A stretch of DNA of 64,000 nt from Cliona cf. orientalis (lineage: Eukaryota > Porifera > Demospongiae > Clionaida > Clionaidae): assembly GCA_963930775.1 (NCBI GenBank), contig OZ005695.1, forward strand, positions 8,866,001 to 8,930,000. Direction: 5' to 3'. Below the pieces are notes generated by a model that saw nothing but the letters and a program-made list of their open reading frames with translations, was not told where the DNA came from and made no database searches. Every line of letters starts with the position of its first letter. Within the stretch, counting starts at the first letter, position 1. The position numbers were made by a program, and so were the translations under genes. This document shows, piece by piece, positions 1 to 13,700 of the stretch.

Positions 1-312
1 TGGTCGGACATGCTATGATCATCTCTCTCCTCACTTCTCTCTGTCCGTGTGTGTGTATTTTTATGTTCAGTGTGTAATATGATAATGTGTAGTGTTGTAT
101 GTGCAATGATTGCTCTTTTTTTAACACCATTCAATGCAAAGTCAATTCCTGTGTTGTCAGAATGATATTAGGGAGGGATCGGAGCATCATCTGTGATGCA
201 GTAGCTAAGCTTCAGTTGGCGATAAAATTCAGGACAACAATAGAGGGAGGTACGGTAATTAATACTGTGAGGCTCCCCTCTATAAATTATTATATGCATG
301 ACAATTTCTCAT
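1..312. other. Unassigned flank downstream of PIGX
   Basis: No convincing exon is visible on either strand. It contains a short TG-rich stretch and would hold the 3' UTR of the minus-strand PIGX gene. Short open frames here have no recognisable motif. Confidence 0.4.
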
Positions 313-1416
313 CTAGTCTTCTTTTCGTTCTCTATTCGTATACCATCTTTTCACAAAATTATATGCTATAACAGTGGTAGCCACAAGTGTCACAAGTACA
401 GTGATCCCAACCACCACGACTTGGTGCTCTTCAAGACCTTGGGGAATTTCAGCCACCAACTCTTCAAGTCCCCCATCATCACCTTTATTACCATAAAGTT
501 GAGCTCTTGTCCACAAGCACAGCTCGTCAGAATTTGATGTGGCATCGCAAGGGAGTCTGATTGAAGGCTCATGTAGCTCGTTTGGTAGCTGACTTATTGG
601 TACAAATACTACGGGAGGAGGAATGGTGATAGTCTTGTAGGGGGAGTGGGAGGAGGAAGGTGGCTGGTAGCGAAAATGGAGGGGAAGTTCCACTTTGCCC
701 CTGCATTGATTGCAACATAATATGCGAAAAAAATTTTGCTAATGTGATTTCATAGGTGATCTTTAATATCATACATATATAGCATGAGGATGTAAGCATC
801 TGAGCTAGGGTCAGTTCCCAGTAATTATTGTAGGGGCTCACCCATCACCGGTGAATGTCATAACCACATGACTAGGCGAAACAGAGGCCGGCTTCTCCGT
901 GTCCATATAAGATGAAGCTACAACATCTGGTCCACCAAAACCAGCCAGCAAAGCAACCTGCACAGATAATTATGTACCCTTTTGCAGACAGTACGTTGCA
1001 TTGCTACTATTATTACTAGTCCGTGACATTCATAGGTGCATCATAGAATGATTCCCCAAAATTAATTATGGCATACCATGGATTTGATTCTTCACCTGAT
1101 CAATATCCATGTACATATCACATGTAATATTCTCCACAATAGCAACACGAAGCACACTGTGATCTGCAATAATATGATGATGATGATAGGATACTTGCTC
1201 CACTTTAGTTAGCAGGGTCCTATGGAATCCAGCGCCGATCAGTTGTCGAGACAGAACCACGCTCAGCTCAGGGTGGGGTGGGGGGAGGTTGGACGCATCT
1301 AGAAGGAGGTTTGAGAGAGATCTGTCCACTCTCACTGAGGAAGATGAGGCTGGGGTGAGTAATGGCGGGGAGAAGAACAGGAGAGACCAGGGAAAGAGAA
1401 GTATTTTGGAGATCAT
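313..1416 (-). CDS. PIGX: PIG-X, GPI mannosyltransferase I stabilising subunit
   Basis: Three exons: 1416-1096, 957-842 and 700-313, with GT..AG borders and an open frame of 825 nt (274 aa; human PIG-X is of similar length). PIG-X is an ER type-I membrane protein that stabilises the mannosyltransferase PIG-M, which adds the first mannose of the GPI anchor on the lumenal side. Visible features are a hydrophobic N-terminal signal (ILLFPWSLLFF), the family motif GFHRTLL in exon 1, a conserved MDIDQVALL segment that is rebuilt only when the CAG/GTGAAG donor is used, a lumenal segment LPLHFRYQ, the CLWTRAQLY region near the C terminus, and one transmembrane helix (VVVVGITVLVTLVATTVIAY) followed by a short basic tail. 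A second possible donor just downstream (CATG/GTATGC) breaks the frame. The next gene, aconitase, is on the same strand about 360 bases upstream. Confidence 0.85.
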
Positions 1417-1773
1417 TACTCACTCTGATCATCGGAGAATTGGTAAAGATCGTTAGAACGGACATCCTGGGGTGGTAATGATCGCCAAAGAGCACGCTTG
1501 GGAAAGAGCATAGGGTAAAGGTAGTTCGACAAAATGGTCTATCAGTGCAAGCATGGATACTGATAGATATTATTGTCCATGGTGCAATTGCGCAAGTAAG
1601 TAATGCATAGAATCTTGATAGATAATACAACTCATGTACACATAAACCAGATTATGAAGGACACACAAACTCTTCTCTACAATACATCTCAATAATAATA
1701 TAAATAGTATCCCTAAGTGAGGTTTACAGCATACTATAGACTTTCACAATAAATATATAGATAAAGTGTCTGT
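1417..1773. other. Intergenic spacer between ACO2 3' end and PIGX start
   Basis: 357 bases hold the aconitase 3' UTR and presumably the PIGX promoter. No TATA element or other gene can be recognised. The open frames here are antisense to the PIGX 5' region or lack motifs. Confidence 0.5.
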
Positions 1774-4700
1774 TTAGTTCTTGAACATCTTAGCCATCCT
1801 GTTGAGAGCGCTGCCGGCCTGGAACCACTCAATCTGTGTCTGGTTCATGGTGTGCTGGAGCATCACCTCATCTTGGCTACCATCAGTGTGCTTCAGGATG
1901 CATTTTACTGGCTGTGGGGGTGGGAGGGAGAGAGAGAGATTTCAATCACTTTATAATAATATTATTCTGACACAAACAGCAATCCATGACCATTGTCCTA
2001 TTTTGATTCACACACATAATATCAAACATCAGATCTAAACAGTATGAATGTTAACACTATTCATTGGCCATTTACAGTTCCATCTCAAACCTTGTTCCTT
2101 CCCATTAGCGTAAACAACTAGAGTACAATTCTCAATTTCTCACCTTTCCTGGAGCGAGATCGCTGAGTCCAACCAACGAGACTCTGTCTGCCTCACCGAC
2201 CTTTTCATAGTCATCAGGGTTGATAAATGTTAGCGGCAACATGCCCTGCTTCTTCAGGTTGGTCTCTGAAAGAGAAATCAATGGAATGTGAGTAGAATGA
2301 TTAAGTCTGGTTGCAAACCGATTTGGGACAAAAAACATGGTGTGCATAATAATATTATTATAATTATGTGAACGTTGCTGGTAACTTAGTAACATGGATA
2401 TGGCAGCAGTTTCTCGTGCCAAGATTGCTACAGCAATTATAGACATTTCTTGAAGTAAAGTGCATTCTTTCTGCAAACATTTTTTTGCAGAATTTATACA
2501 ATAAAAATATCATTATAAGCATGAAAGCTTAGTGGTACAAAAAAACTATCCAGTACCTACTACCGTACATACCAGGGTACTTGCATTTTGCTATGGTAAT
2601 CATTTCAAATGCACACAACATACCATGGATACGGGCAAAAGACTTGACAATGATTGCTCTTCCTCCGAGATGTCTTGGCTCGAGGGCCGCATGCTCCCGG
2701 CTGCTCCCCTCTCCGTAGTTAGCGTCGCCCACGACAACCCATGGAACACTCTTGGACTTGTAGTACCTTGCAGTGCCCGGGACATCAGCGTAATCCCCAG
2801 TCAGCTGGTTACGAACCTTGTTCATGGCATTATTGAAGGCATTAGTGGCACTGTAGGGACAGAGAACAATCTTATTACAGGAATGGTACCCCTCTTCCCA
2901 TATCCCATACACACACACACACATACATCATCTAGTGAGAATGGCTACAATACTAGAAAGCTTGGAATGGGGCCTGGGAATGAGACTGCTCACAACTGCA
3001 GCGCCTACAGTCTCAACATCTGTTGTACACAAGCCGCAAACCTTCTAGTATTGAAGTCAAAATGAGAAGGACAATGCAACAAACGATAAACCTTACGTGA
3101 GAAACATGTTGTTGGAGATGTTGTCGAGATGACCTCTGTACTTTAGCCACGGCCCAGCGGCACTGATATGGTCTGTGGTACACTTTCCGAGAACCTTGAT
3201 CAACACAACTGCGTCCTCAATATCCTTGCCATCCCAGGGGTCAAAGGGCGTCAACAGCTGAAGACGGTTGCTGTAAGAAAGAAAATAATATGAGGAGATT
3301 AGCATTGAAACAGTCGAAGTGGTGGTATCGAAATGGGATGTTTTTTCTACTGACCTTTTGGGATCAACATCGACAGAAAGGCTTATTCCATCAGCTGGTG
3401 GCTCCTGGTAGGTGTCCTTGCCAGGATCAAAACCCTAACAGAGAGTGGAGAGACAGAGATGAATGTACAAGTAGGCAACACTCCACTATAACCTAATACA
3501 CTCTATAACTCATTAAAATTTGCAGACAACGTGTTCAACTACAGCTCTAATCTGATCAATTTACTATCACAACTGTACTACAACTATCGCATATTCACCC
3601 CCCCCCCACCCCCAGTACCTAATATCCCACTTTAGCAGGATATGGTTAATAATCTCGTATTGAAAGGAGATCGTCGATTAAACCTGACCACATGTCATTT
3701 CTCAGAGAGGGGTGACCCTCATTGTACGCCCACCCCCTGCTTTTATTGCCACTAATTGCCTCTCAGTCAAAACAGTCAGCAAAAAGAATGTCAGTGACCT
3801 TCAGTCATGTCATTCAAAGTCGGCACCAGACGCTACCCCATCCATCCAGATGTTATTATTCCTTGTTACCAGGTAATACATTCCAACGGCATTAGATACC
3901 GCGGAAACTGTTTTCATATTCAAGAGCACTGGAATGTAAACTCGAATTAAATTCAAACTAAGTAGGATGTGGCTGCAAATCTGTGATGAATAGCGGGTAT
4001 GATGATCACACACGCACACATGCATAGTACATACACAAGTATTATAATACTATTTACAGTATGTTAATGTACCTAATGTTGTCATAACTATCAAACGATG
4101 CCTTAATCAGCAATTTCCTAATATGGTATGAAAGGCCTCGGCGCCATAACACTCTAGTGGACCGGAACATGAAAAAATTCCATATTTAAAAGTGCAATAC
4201 AAATTAGTTTCAAATTGGTGCACATTGGACACATTACAGAACGATAAGCAAATATTGAAAGGAGTTTTACATATGCAATAATATAGCGGCGAGGTATATA
4301 CTTGTAAATAATCAGAACACAAAAATCTTAGAATTATGACTAGTAACGTACATATACTCGTCCAGATCGAAAAATATACCCTGAGGGCAGCTCAGTACGT
4401 CAGCCCCGATGTACTTGACGAACTTGTTTCTCGAAAGTTTGAAGACGGCAACTTGGTTTTTGCTGTAGCTGGAAGAGTAGAGATAGTCTCCCATGACGCA
4501 CATCGCTACGGGGCTGTGTTCGATGATCTTGTGGAAGTGGTGATCACGCGTGAACACTTGAATCCGATGATTCAACTGATCGGCGACGTAGACGTTCCCC
4601 TCGCTGTCGAAATCGACGTCCGAGGGAAAGTGGAACTCTCCTTCGCCAGAACCACGCTTGCCAAACGACGTTTTGTACTTCAAGTCGAGATCAAATACCT

Positions 4701-7700
4701 GAACTCGATCGTTTTGACTGTCGCATACGTACAGTTCCTCCCTCTTGCTAATGCGAAGGCCATTAGGGAAATTGAATTGCTCTCTTTTGCTCCCTAGTCC
4801 TCCCACTGATCTGACTAACCTTCCGTCACTTGCAAACTTGTGTACTCTGTGATCAGTGGTAGTGCTCACGTAGACGTTTGACTGAGCGTCTGTCGCTAGT
4901 CCTAGAGGACTGCTGAGGTTTTCTACGAAAACACCGTCCACTTTGAAGTCAGAAGTAAGCTCGGTGATTCTACCACCCTTGATTTCGGCTACTAACACTT
5001 TTTCGTCGAATTGTGCCATTCTGACGGGGAATTGTAGACTCTCTACTATAGCCATGCATCTGTGCATTTGCTCGGGTGGCTTGTGAACTACGACCGGGAA
5101 AGGACTATTCACGACGTGCTTGCGATTCAGCGTAACGCTTAGCTCGTGACGACCACATCTCTGTAGCTTGAAGATGACCTTGAGACGATCTTCGTTTGGC
5201 TCAATCTTCCCGGAGGCTATCGAGTTGTCTCGAATGCATCTTAGAACGGCCTTGATTTCGCTAGTTTCTGGTACCAACCTTTTACCATCAGAGTAGACGT
5301 ACAGGGAGTAGCTATCTCCGTGGTGGACGCCATCTTCTAAGTAACCCATGGGTTGATCTGAACCCAGCGAATTGGATTTATCCAGAAACTGCTGAAACTC
5401 TCGACTTCCCATTAGCTTGACTTGGTGGCGCGGAGATTTGGGCGTGTCCAGTGTAAACTGTTTGATCTTCCCTCTTACTTGCTCGAGGTTCTTTTCGATT
5501 GATTCTTGCTTCGATAAGCCTTTTCTATCGCTACCATTCTGCATAGATTTCTCTATCACCTCCATAAGCTTTGTATACTCTTTCTGCAAAGCTACCAATT
5601 GTTCCCTCTGGGCACCAATCGCATCAGCTGAAAATCTGTGCTTCTGGGCAATGCTCCGCTTCAGATTCTTCTTGCTCTTGTCGAGAATAGCAAAGAAGGT
5701 TTGCTCAAAGGCGTGGTCGACTCTGTCCTGTAGTTCTTTCTCCTGTTTAGCCACTTCAGCCTCTGCTTCTGACAGCTTCGAGAGTGCTGCCCAAATCAGC
5801 GCCCCTTCCTCTTTCGACAAAGAATTGGATCTACCTCGACTGGGAAGAAATCTATCAGCACTTTTCGATCGCTGGTGAAGAAATCCACCATTAGTCTTGA
5901 CTGAGTTGGTGGTCTGACAGTTCACTGAGGGCCCCAGCTTGTTTCTCACGTGAATCGAGTTCTTGAAGATGTCCAAATTGTTGCCTGGTACTCGAGCAAC
6001 CGCATGACATTTGGAGCAAGAGACGGTAGCATCATGAGTGAGAAGTCTGCCCAGGCAGTCCTTGCAGTAGATGTGGTCACAGGGCAGCTTTCTGGGCTCT
6101 CTACAGAGGTTATCACACACTGAGCAAGTGATTGTATCGACAACAGACTGCACTGCTGAGCTGTTACTACCAGCCATGGCTTTCAACTTCTACTGGAGTT
6201 GACTCACTTATTTTTTAGTGCCTTCTCTCCACTGATGCACTGCACAGACTGCACTAGTTTGGGACTTGAGACACTAATGGATGCAAGCATGTCAGCCACA
6301 CATTCTTGAGCTATATCCCTCCCCCACAAAGGAATTCGAGGAATGCAATTAGCTGTTCACCCCTACTTGCACTGTATACACAGCGTCCTAGCAGCCACGC
6401 TCCACTGGTCGACGGTTACTAGGAAATAGGTGAGAGGACACAACTATTTATATAGGGTACACGCAAAAAGCATTTAGACCATAGTGGTTTTTAATAGAGG
6501 ATTCCTTTCGACATTTTTCACGAAGTGCCCTCATAACTTGTCGATTGGGAGATCACATGTACATGTACATGCATATGTACATATGTATGTACATGTATAT
6601 ATGTATGCATGTAGGTACATGTATGTATAGATAGGATTCTTTCTCCCACTAAAATTCGATCTGACGCTAACTTGCCATGACCAATCGAGCACAGTCTAGA
6701 CGTACTTCTTAGGGTGTGACTGCCAATATTGCACTACCTTCCAGACCATAACAATATCTGGTCAGCGTATACGTCATATATGAACCATACCACAAAGGGG
6801 GAAAAAAGCTATCAAAAATAAAAATTCTCAAATTTGTTAACTATATAAAGCCATCCAATTACCTACTCCCTTTAAGCACTTACGCCTTAAAAAACTATTT
6901 TTTTTCCATGCCTGCCGTATGCCAGCCACATGCACACACACAGAGTTGAGCCTACAGCAGCCAGATGGAATGCGAGGCGCATACCTCCTGGGTCAAATGA
7001 TTTGATTTGCACAGGTAGTGAGTCCATTGATATCATGGCCCAGGCATCTCGCTGTCACCATGCTATGCATTCAACAAGCCCATTCACCGTGCACTTTTTC
7101 AAAGGAATCATACACTATTTCAAAGGGGACATGGAGATGTGGGGGTGACAGATTGATCGATTGATAATAATGCTTCCTTCCTTCCTTCCAAGGCCAGGCA
7201 GGACAAGTTGGATCCGCTAAGTAGCGTGCATGTGGCCATGGCATGCATGCGTTGTTAGTTATAATGACGGTAGAGTGCCCACCATGTACCAGCAAAGGCC
7301 CCCCTCCCTCCCTCCCTCACACCCAAAACACCAGCATCATGCACTTGTTTATGATCATGACATGCATGCTGCACAGAATCCAAGAAAGTGCGTAACTACA
7401 GTGTATGCATGCCTGTACTTCTCTGTATGGTATTATTAGACATAATTAATCCGATTTCAGGAGCTACCCACCAACGCTGCTTCAGGATGGCTCTACTACT
7501 AATTTAGGGTAAATAAACTAGTACCAGGTAGTAATGCAATAATCCAAAGTCATTAATTTCGAAGCTACAATATAGTATTATGTGTAGAGCATGAAATTGT
7601 TATTATTATTATTCCTCCGTTGGCCATGTGTTGATGAAATTCTGGGAGCACCTATCAAGACTTGAGATAGTCTCAACACACAATTGTTTACCCTGGAGCA

Positions 7701-10700
7701 TACTTATAATATTATAGCGGTATGTACGTTAAAAATGGTATGTACTTGAACATTTTCATTAGCACGTGTCGTTCAGTCTTTGTTGTCGCCCACGGAGGCT
7801 TTTCACAGCCAAAACACCTCCTCTCTACTCGGCCTATTCTCTTGTGAATCCGCAGCACTTAGTGTAAGGGAGTGTTCCCTTTGATGCTGGTGGGTGGCAG
7901 ACTTGCTTGGATAGGGGACAGCACAGAATATTAGATAGGGATCCGATAAATTTGAACTAGATGTGCAGTGCTGTTCCATACTATAATACTTTCAAGATAT
8001 TCACCCCAAATGTCTGGATTGATTCCATACTCTGCTGCCTTGGGAGAAAATGGAATCAATGGTTGCAACTTGCTCAAAGTCAGAGGTTAATACATCGAGA
8101 AAGGGAGTTATCTATTGGTTCCATGAGCACACGTTGACCCAAATTATTGTCACGTTACAACAAATACAGCTGTACCATTACTGCAGCTTTGCCAGTAATA
8201 TAAAATGTAGCACTAATGAGGTACTTGCTCGTCATAGGATCAACATGTTGTCTGTGGCAATTACTCAAATAGCCCTCATCCCGGTAAGCGTTAGTGCTTT
8301 CACATGATCCTACAATCGCTACAACTGTTTCTGTCCAATTCACGTGTAGATTTAATTAACCACAGCATTCCTTGTTAAAAATACAAATAATTGATAGCTA
8401 GTGGATAGCTAGTTGACGATGATGATATGCTAACAATGCGACTATTACCGACCTTTTCAGGAAGCTCGTCTCCATAGGGACTGTCCAATCTGAACTTCTC
8501 CCCACCGGCACCAGTCAGGTAGTCTGTCTCGGGGTTAAAGTCCAATCTGCCAGCAAGAGCCAGTGCAGTCACAATCTGAATTGAGCAAACAATGTTGACG
8601 ACCATTACCAAGTAATTGGGTAAAGGGTCGTCAAAGTACCTTGCCCCATGTTTTGGGGGGGGGGGGCATGAGGCAACAAAATGCATTTCAATTAAGATCA
8701 TGCAACCATTAATGGTGGTGGCCAACTAACAGAAACACAAAATTAATCAGCATACCTCTGGTGATGCTACAAAGGCGTGAGTCTCAGGGTTGGCGTCGTT
8801 CCTTCCAGTGAAGTTCCTGTTGTAGCTGGTGACGATGGTGTTCTTCTCTCCCTTCTTGATGTCCTGTCTGTTCCACTGACCAATGCACGGCCCACAGGCA
8901 TTCGCCAGCACCAGACCTCCTATGTCCTTCAAGGGCTGGTCCTACAGTGTCAGCAAAAAAATAATAATAATAAGATCAAGATCGTAAAAAAAATTCACAA
9001 AATTTACAAGCACTAATCAACTCATTCTAAAAGCAGGGGCGGTAATAAGATTACTACCTTGAACTCAATGAGTGTTAAGGGTAGGGCTGGTCTATTGCTT
9101 TTGCTAGCTTGCTTACAAAAGCTTCTAAGCTTGTGAAAAATTTCTACACTAAATATTATATTTTATCTCTCCAAACATGCATGTCTGAATTCTATGTCTC
9201 TCACAAGTTGGTCTCTCTCCATGGTGGCTCTGATTTGCTCTGACCCAGGGGTCACCGTGAAAGATGACCTGGAAACAGAGAGACACATAAAAAAATCAGT
9301 TACTGCATCAAATAGCAAAAAACTAATAATTTATTAAAAGAGAAGATGGACAGACCTGGCTTTGACTCCATGCTGCAGCGCTTGCTTGGCGATGCTGACT
9401 GAGCGACTCATGTCCTCATAGGAGCTGTTGGTACAGCTGCCAATCAGAGCTGAAGCAAAAAGGTGATTACAATAAATAATCATTACTGTGTAAGTCTATC
9501 TTTGACAGGAACCATCCCCCCCTCAAAACTACATGTAGGACTCTACCTGTTGATGCCCAAAAGACCAAAAAGTACATACATATGCTTGGAAACAAGCATT
9601 ATGTATTGTGTATTAATGTATGACTTTTGAGCATATCGAATGAGACTATTATGACACACTACATGTACACTTGTTGTGAAAACTTGAATGTACTTACGCA
9701 CCAACTTTGATGTCCATGGGCCATCCCTTCTCCTGGGCATTCTTCCCCAACTGAGAGATAGGATTGGCCAGGTCTGGAGTGAACGGTCCATTCACCAGCG
9801 GCTCCAACTGAAACAATAACAGTATTGTACATGTAGATGCACCGATAGCAACCATTGAGTAATAAGATAATAGAAACTAGTAATAACATGTTGTTTGATA
9901 GTGTTATTCAAGTTAACGGTACCTAAATTTAGTGATTTTGAAAAGAGAGTATTTAGGTACAACTTAATTTAGTGATTTTGGTTTCAAGCTATAATTTATA
10001 TATACAACAAACTTTTAATGTCTCAGAGTAGTAGATTACCGTATAGCCAGAAATATTGGCGGGAATTAAATTTGGCAGTTGAGCCCCAAATCGCTATTGC
10101 AAGAATATTAGCGGATTTAAATTTGGCGGTTCAGTACGGGATAGCCATATGTATATATGCGAGTAGGAAATTTTGGCGGATTTTAATTTGGCAGTTGTAA
10201 TATAGACTGCCAAATTTAATTCCCTGCCAAATTTTCGGGCTATACGGTATTCCAGATGCTCAGTGAGGTAACTACTGAGGCCATGAAGTCGCCATCTGAT
10301 GAAGAACTGGACTACAGCTCGGACTCGAGCGAATGCATTTTTCAATTTTTCAGTTAAACTTGTTTCGAATTATGTCATCGTGAAGAAATTTTAGCCTCAT
10401 GTTAATTTAGCAAATTTGCTTCCAGTCGCTAAATTCGCTAAATTAAGATGCAGTTAGCATACAATATTGACAAGTTGGGATGGATCTAGGAATGAGGCAA
10501 CACTAGCAGCATGTTGTGGTATTAATATTAGTATACTGACTCACCTCATCCAAGTTGATCTCAATAAGCTGGTCATACTCTGCTCCTTCATCTGGTACCA
10601 ACAGCTCCTTGTACTTTTCCGCTTCACTGGCAATAGCTATAGTCGACAATGTTAGTGTGTGTGTGTGAGTTAGAGAGGAGAGGGAGGAGAGAGAGAAGAG

Positions 10701-13700
10701 AAGAGAAGAGAGAGAGGGGGGGTGGGAGAGAAGGAGAGGGAGAGCACTAGCATCGAGTGCTCTGAATACAAGTGGGAAGCAGACTCACCTTCTCTTCCAG
10801 TTGCCTTGAGGTAGCGGCTCATGCGGTGGTTGAAGGGGAAGAGTGATGTGGTGGCTCCAATCTCAGCACCCATGTTGCAAATCGTGGCCATACCTATATA
10901 CATGTAAGCGCAATATCATGTGACATGTAACAATAATTAGTGAAATCAAGTCAGAAAGCATAAAAATATCAAAATTGGTGGAGAGGTAGAGGTGATTTTG
11001 TACAGCAAATTTTTTTACCCATAAATATATACAAGCATTTGGAATTAGTAATGGGAAGAATTTGACATATTTCATACTTGCTCATAGCTACAATCTCTAC
11101 GATAAAAATTTAATGCTCTAGATACAGTTTATAGAGGGTCACATACCAGTGCATGAGATAGACTCAGTTCCCGGTCCGTGGTACTCCACTATTGCACCAG
11201 TGCCTCCAGCAACGGTTAAAATGTCTGCCACCTTCAAAATGACATCTTTAGGAGCAGTCCACCCCTTCATAGTACCAGTCAGTCGAACACCTATCACCTA
11301 GTAAGAGAGCACAGAGCAACAAGGAAATGTGGGTAATATCTCTATCTGAATTACAGGGCTGCCATAATCTTTTGACAATAAATCCTAAAAAATATACCCC
11401 AAATCCTGAGATAATCATGGAAAACACTGGACCTTACGGGAGTAGAAGGATAAAAAATCCTAACATTCCTAATTTGATGAACCAAAATTGATCCTAATAT
11501 TAGGATAAAATCCTAATCTTTGGCAGCACTGGGATTAGCAGCAAGACACACAATAACATTAATTTTTATGGATATTAAAGCGTAAGTGGAGGGTAACCAT
11601 TAATACTTTGCCGATTTTAGGATTTTTGTACTTATAATAATATTACTATTATACAGAGTTCCGTAGCTAACATTCAGTGTACGGTATTTCATGAAGTCAA
11701 AGGAGCACCTGGGTCACCAACTACATGCTACTGTGATGCAACTGGTTAATAATTACTCATGCAAGCACCAGTAGTAATTTACTACAGGCTGTGCATGATA
11801 ATATACACCACAAAGTAATTGTAATTAATTGACGCAGTGCACGTGGAACATCAATTATTCTGCACTGCTGCACAATTGTTGAGCCATTCCATGCATGAGC
11901 AATCAATTTTTTAACAAGTGGCATGCATTTGCAGCATACACGCACGTATGTCATGTTCTGCTGAGCAATACTCAACTCTACACTGCCCACTATGTAGTTA
12001 TCTTATGGTCATAAACAAAGATGATATTATTGTGCAATATTATTCACTGTTTGTGAGTATGTACACTGTACCTTGGGGCATTTTAGCTCCCACGGTAGAC
12101 CAGCCATGACATCCACGGCATCAGCCCCACCCACTCCAACAAGGACACCACCCAGACCACCTAGAAACAATAAAATGATGTAATTATCAATCCTTAAAGT
12201 TAAAAATAACAACATGGAGGCTCATCTTCTACAATTCCGAACCAAGGGGAAGCTAATATTTCAATCATTTATGACCTGAACTATTCATATATTACTCAGT
12301 TGCTGAAGAAATCATATCTACAGCATCTCCTTAATGTATTTACCTCCGTTGGGGGTGTGGCTATCAGTGCCAATCAACATGAGACCAGGGTAGGCATAGT
12401 TCTCCAAAACAATCTAAAAAAAGAACAAAATGAAAAAAAATAGGGCGATACTATAGTGATGATGAAAACTTAATCTTATTACCTGGTGTATGATTCCGCT
12501 GCCAGGCTTCCAGAAGCCGACTCCGTATTTGGAGGCAGAGGATGCGAGGAAGTCGTAGACCTCCTTGTTAGTCTCCTTAGCCCTCTTGAGATCGTCACTG
12601 GCTCCGGACTGGGCCTCAATCAGGTGGTCACAGTGGATTGTGGAGGGAACAGCAACCTAAATAAGCGGGGAGGGAGGAGGGAGGAGTGTACTAATTTTCA
12701 GGATTGAAGTATAGCCATGCAATTTAGAGTATGATTGCATGTAATGGGTACTACTATGCTATATTGTGTAGATTGGCTTAGAAATGCTATGCTCAAATTT
12801 CTAAGGCTATAGGCCTACAATAAAGTACTTTTCAAGATAGATCATATTCCTTTTAGTAATCAGTGTGAAGATTTCAATATTACTATAATACAGTCCACTG
12901 AATTATTATTAGTCATAGATAATGCATATCTATGATACTGTGTACTCGTGTATGTAAGCTAGTTACATGTATAATATGGACCTAAAAGTAATTGGGTCTG
13001 CTGCCTTGAAGTGTGACTCAAAAATTATTATTATGCACTATCCACCTTTGGTAATCCACTGGAGATGAACTGCAGCATAGCCATCTGTGCGGTGGCGTCC
13101 TGCATGGCCACTCGGTCCGGACGCAGGAGGAGGTACGATTCCCCACGGACGAGGTCCTGACCTTTGGGGTCGTCAAGGTGACTGTAGGTGATCTTCTCGG
13201 CCAGGGTCAAAGGTTGCTGCAACCTGAAAGTGCAAATAATAACGGAAAGTATACTTGAATAAGCAAACTATTAAGGTTGTGGAATGATAACATTTAGCAA
13301 GTAAAAGGTATATGAATTACCTCTCACGGACAATCTTTAAGTTTTCTGCCAGTTTCTGATAGTTAATGTATATATCAGGATCGAAACGACTCATTGGTAC
13401 CTACAGTGCATTGAATGTGTTAATGCATAGCTCAATGAAATCTTAATGACATAAAGTAATTAACTGCACATGTAATATAATCCCATAGACATTGCACCAT
13501 ATATATATATTATATAATACATACGGCAAGAAATCACTCATATTGCAAATTATATTATCAATGTACACAAAAAGTGCATGCTTGAAATCACAACCAGACA
13601 TTGCATGTAGCAAAAGTAATAAACAATCTCATTAATATAATAGTAATTTGATAGAGTTATTACATCGGTATTATTCAGTGCTTACCTTTTGGTAAGTGGT

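Noticed and set aside
2532..3065. 177-residue open frame on the plus strand
   Set aside because: It is antisense to two aconitase exons and has no family features.
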